A stretch of DNA of 64,000 nt from Candidatus Hinthialibacter antarcticus. Lineage in GTDB: Bacteria > Hinthialibacterota > Hinthialibacteria > Hinthialibacterales > Hinthialibacteraceae. Position 1 is the stretch's first letter. Each line of letters opens with the position of its first letter. Location of the stretch: positions 50,913 through 114,912 of the forward strand of contig JAVCCE010000073.1 in assembly GCA_030765645.1 (NCBI GenBank), read 5' to 3'. Below are positions 63,411-64,000 of the stretch, piece after piece. A program made the translations under genes and the position numbers. The notes under the pieces were generated by a model. The model did not search any database, was not told the origin of the DNA, and worked only from the letters and a program-made list of their open reading frames with translations.

Positions 63411-63498
63411 GGGTTATCTCACTCTCGTTTTTCTTGTTGTTCGATGGTTTCCGAGGCCTTGTTCGAGTAGACGGACGAAGTGATTTAGCCCTTTTTTT
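63411..63498 (+). ncRNA. Candidate small RNA ending at repeat copy B
   Basis: Inferred from the promoter at 63376-63404 and the T8 run at the end of copy B. The predicted 5' end GGGTTATCTCAC can pair with GTGATTTAGCCC at the 3' end (10 of 12 positions, counting one G-U), closing a domain that holds the TTGTTCG/CGGACGA stem. It matches no RNA family that I recognise. Confidence 0.3.
63446..63492. repeat. 47-nt direct repeat, copy B
   Basis: Same orientation as copy A, 266 bases away. Here the flanking TTGTTCG pairs with CGGACGA using two G-U pairs, keeping the stem seen in copy A although the flanking sequence differs. A run of eight T residues follows directly (to about 63499). Confidence 0.75.
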
Positions 63499-63766
63499 TG
63501 CCTGTTTTTAGGGGTTTTTATCATTTTCTTCCGTCTCTTTCAGCCTTGATTCAATCTGTTTTTTGTAAGGGGGCGTCCCGTTTGCGTTTTCTTGGAGTTT
63601 CCCCTTGTCGCTTATAGTTGTCGGCGGGTTAATAGAAAACTTGAGAAAAAATTTAATCAATTTGAGAGTTTTATTGTTTGGAACTCTATCAAGGCTTGAG
63701 GATGAGAATTTTGGTTCTTCCGTAAATGGTGTACTAAATTGAAATTTCTAGAAACCATCTAATAGT

Positions 63767-64000
63767 CATGGGTACAACCCTGCTCGCTTCAGTGCCAATG
63801 TCATTGACTTAAGGGGTGGCAAGGGCAAGGCGTCGCGAAGCGACGGCAGCCCTTGAAATATTGCTTGAATGTATTGCTTTGTTTGTGCTGTTTTGATATC
63901 CCCCCCTGGCGCTTTCAGCGCCGTCCCCCTTAATAAGGGGGGCTAAAAGTCTTAAGTCAATTACATTGGCTTCAGTGCGGGCTTTCAGGCCCTTATGCAC
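63767..64000. repeat. Dispersed hairpin repeat split by a MITE
   Basis: The bases 63767-63794 and 63970-64000 are the two halves of the element found intact at 21812-21862 (reverse complement; only two mismatches in the left half, none in the right). The right end continues past the window. Confidence 0.75.
63795..63969. mobile_element. MITE of 175 bp with 19-bp terminal inverted repeats and 8-bp target duplication
   Basis: The ends are CCAATGTCATTGACTTAAG (63795-63813) and its inverted copy (63951-63969), identical at 18 of 19 bases. CTTCAGTG is duplicated on both sides (63787-63794 and 63970-63977) and is present once in the unsplit copy at 21835-21842. The inside is non-coding, with GC hairpins (AAGGGC...GCCCTT and CCCCCTTAATAAGGGGG). 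Such an element would be moved in trans by a transposase that makes 8-bp duplications; none is present in the window. Confidence 0.85.

Larger units (their letters stand above)
62945..63766. other. Long non-coding region upstream of flagellin
   Basis: About 820 bases without a supported gene. It contains two 47-base direct repeats (63180-63226 and 63446-63492), a perfect sigma-28-like GCCGATAA facing right, a TTGAAT/TATAAT promoter facing right, and long T-runs. The flagellin promoter should lie here, but I find no leftward sigma-28 or sigma-54 match. Confidence 0.55.

Noticed and set aside
63180..63492. A possible CRISPR array
   Set aside because: There are only two 47-base copies, 266 bases apart, with no regular spacers and no cas genes.

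Overview
This 64 kb window looks like a conserved, mostly housekeeping stretch of the chromosome of an uncultured, flagellated, rod-shaped, diderm bacterium of intermediate GC. The evidence for that is mreBCD-mrdA-rodA, an AsmA-like envelope protein, a lipoprotein, a very large flagellin and a B-type succinate dehydrogenase. I see no prophage, CRISPR array, intact insertion sequence or plasmid gene. A Tat-exported Gfo/Idh/MocA oxidoreductase, GH127 and GH117 glycosidases, an archaeal-type TyrRS and dispersed hairpin repeats suit a planctomycete-like or candidate-phylum lineage. The phylum cannot be fixed from the window alone.

Layout. 1-4 kb: end of an unknown gene, a hairpin-repeat nest, an M32 carboxypeptidase (-) and a Tat-signal Gfo/Idh/MocA oxidoreductase. 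4-15 kb: a short sigma-70 factor, a terminator, a 310-bp region with five DnaA-box-like TGTGGAT motifs, smc with a clear promoter, then the rod-shape cluster mreB, mreC, mreD, mrdA, rodA. 15-19.5 kb: ppk2 with promoter and terminator, then purL-purQ. 19.6-28 kb: an HD-GYP protein, an HTH/coiled-coil protein, a GDPD esterase, an HtrA protease, an AsmA-like protein and a LOG-like protein. 28-33.6 kb: def-fmt running into two membrane/envelope genes, then a convergent nucleotide-sugar epimerase. 33.9-39 kb: tRNA-Tyr, tyrS, hisH, hisF, an ATP-grasp protein and a glucuronokinase-like GHMP kinase, all rightward. 39-43 kb: a small lipoprotein and two exported glycosidases. 43-50 kb: metG and a 940-aa membrane protein (-), gatB (+), a repeat-rich gap and a periplasmic triple-YHS protein (-). 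50.6-55 kb: sdhCAB, a Uma2 nuclease and a small membrane protein. 55-57.3 kb: rrf2 and rpoD (-). 57.6-60 kb: a PhnD-like binding protein and a soluble PAS histidine kinase. 60-64 kb: flagellin with a small downstream gene (-), then 0.85 kb of structured non-coding DNA ending in a MITE.

How the genes fit together. Many neighbours belong to one process: wall elongation (mreBCD-mrdA-rodA), N-formylmethionine handling (fmt before initiation, def after it), purine synthesis (purLQ) and respiration (sdhCAB). The most notable items are as follows. (1) A tRNA-Tyr with a bacterial body but the archaeal C1:G72 identity pair sits directly before an archaeal-type TyrRS. (2) A 175-bp MITE with 8-bp target duplications has split a repeat whose unsplit copy is also in the window. 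(3) A DnaA-box-like cluster lies upstream of smc. (4) An ATP-grasp enzyme is paired with a sugar kinase. (5) A secreted protein carries three identically spaced CP-SG/CC-C metal-binding modules. (6) Duplicated 47-nt motifs, with a sigma-28-like promoter facing away from flagellin, lie upstream of the flagellin gene.
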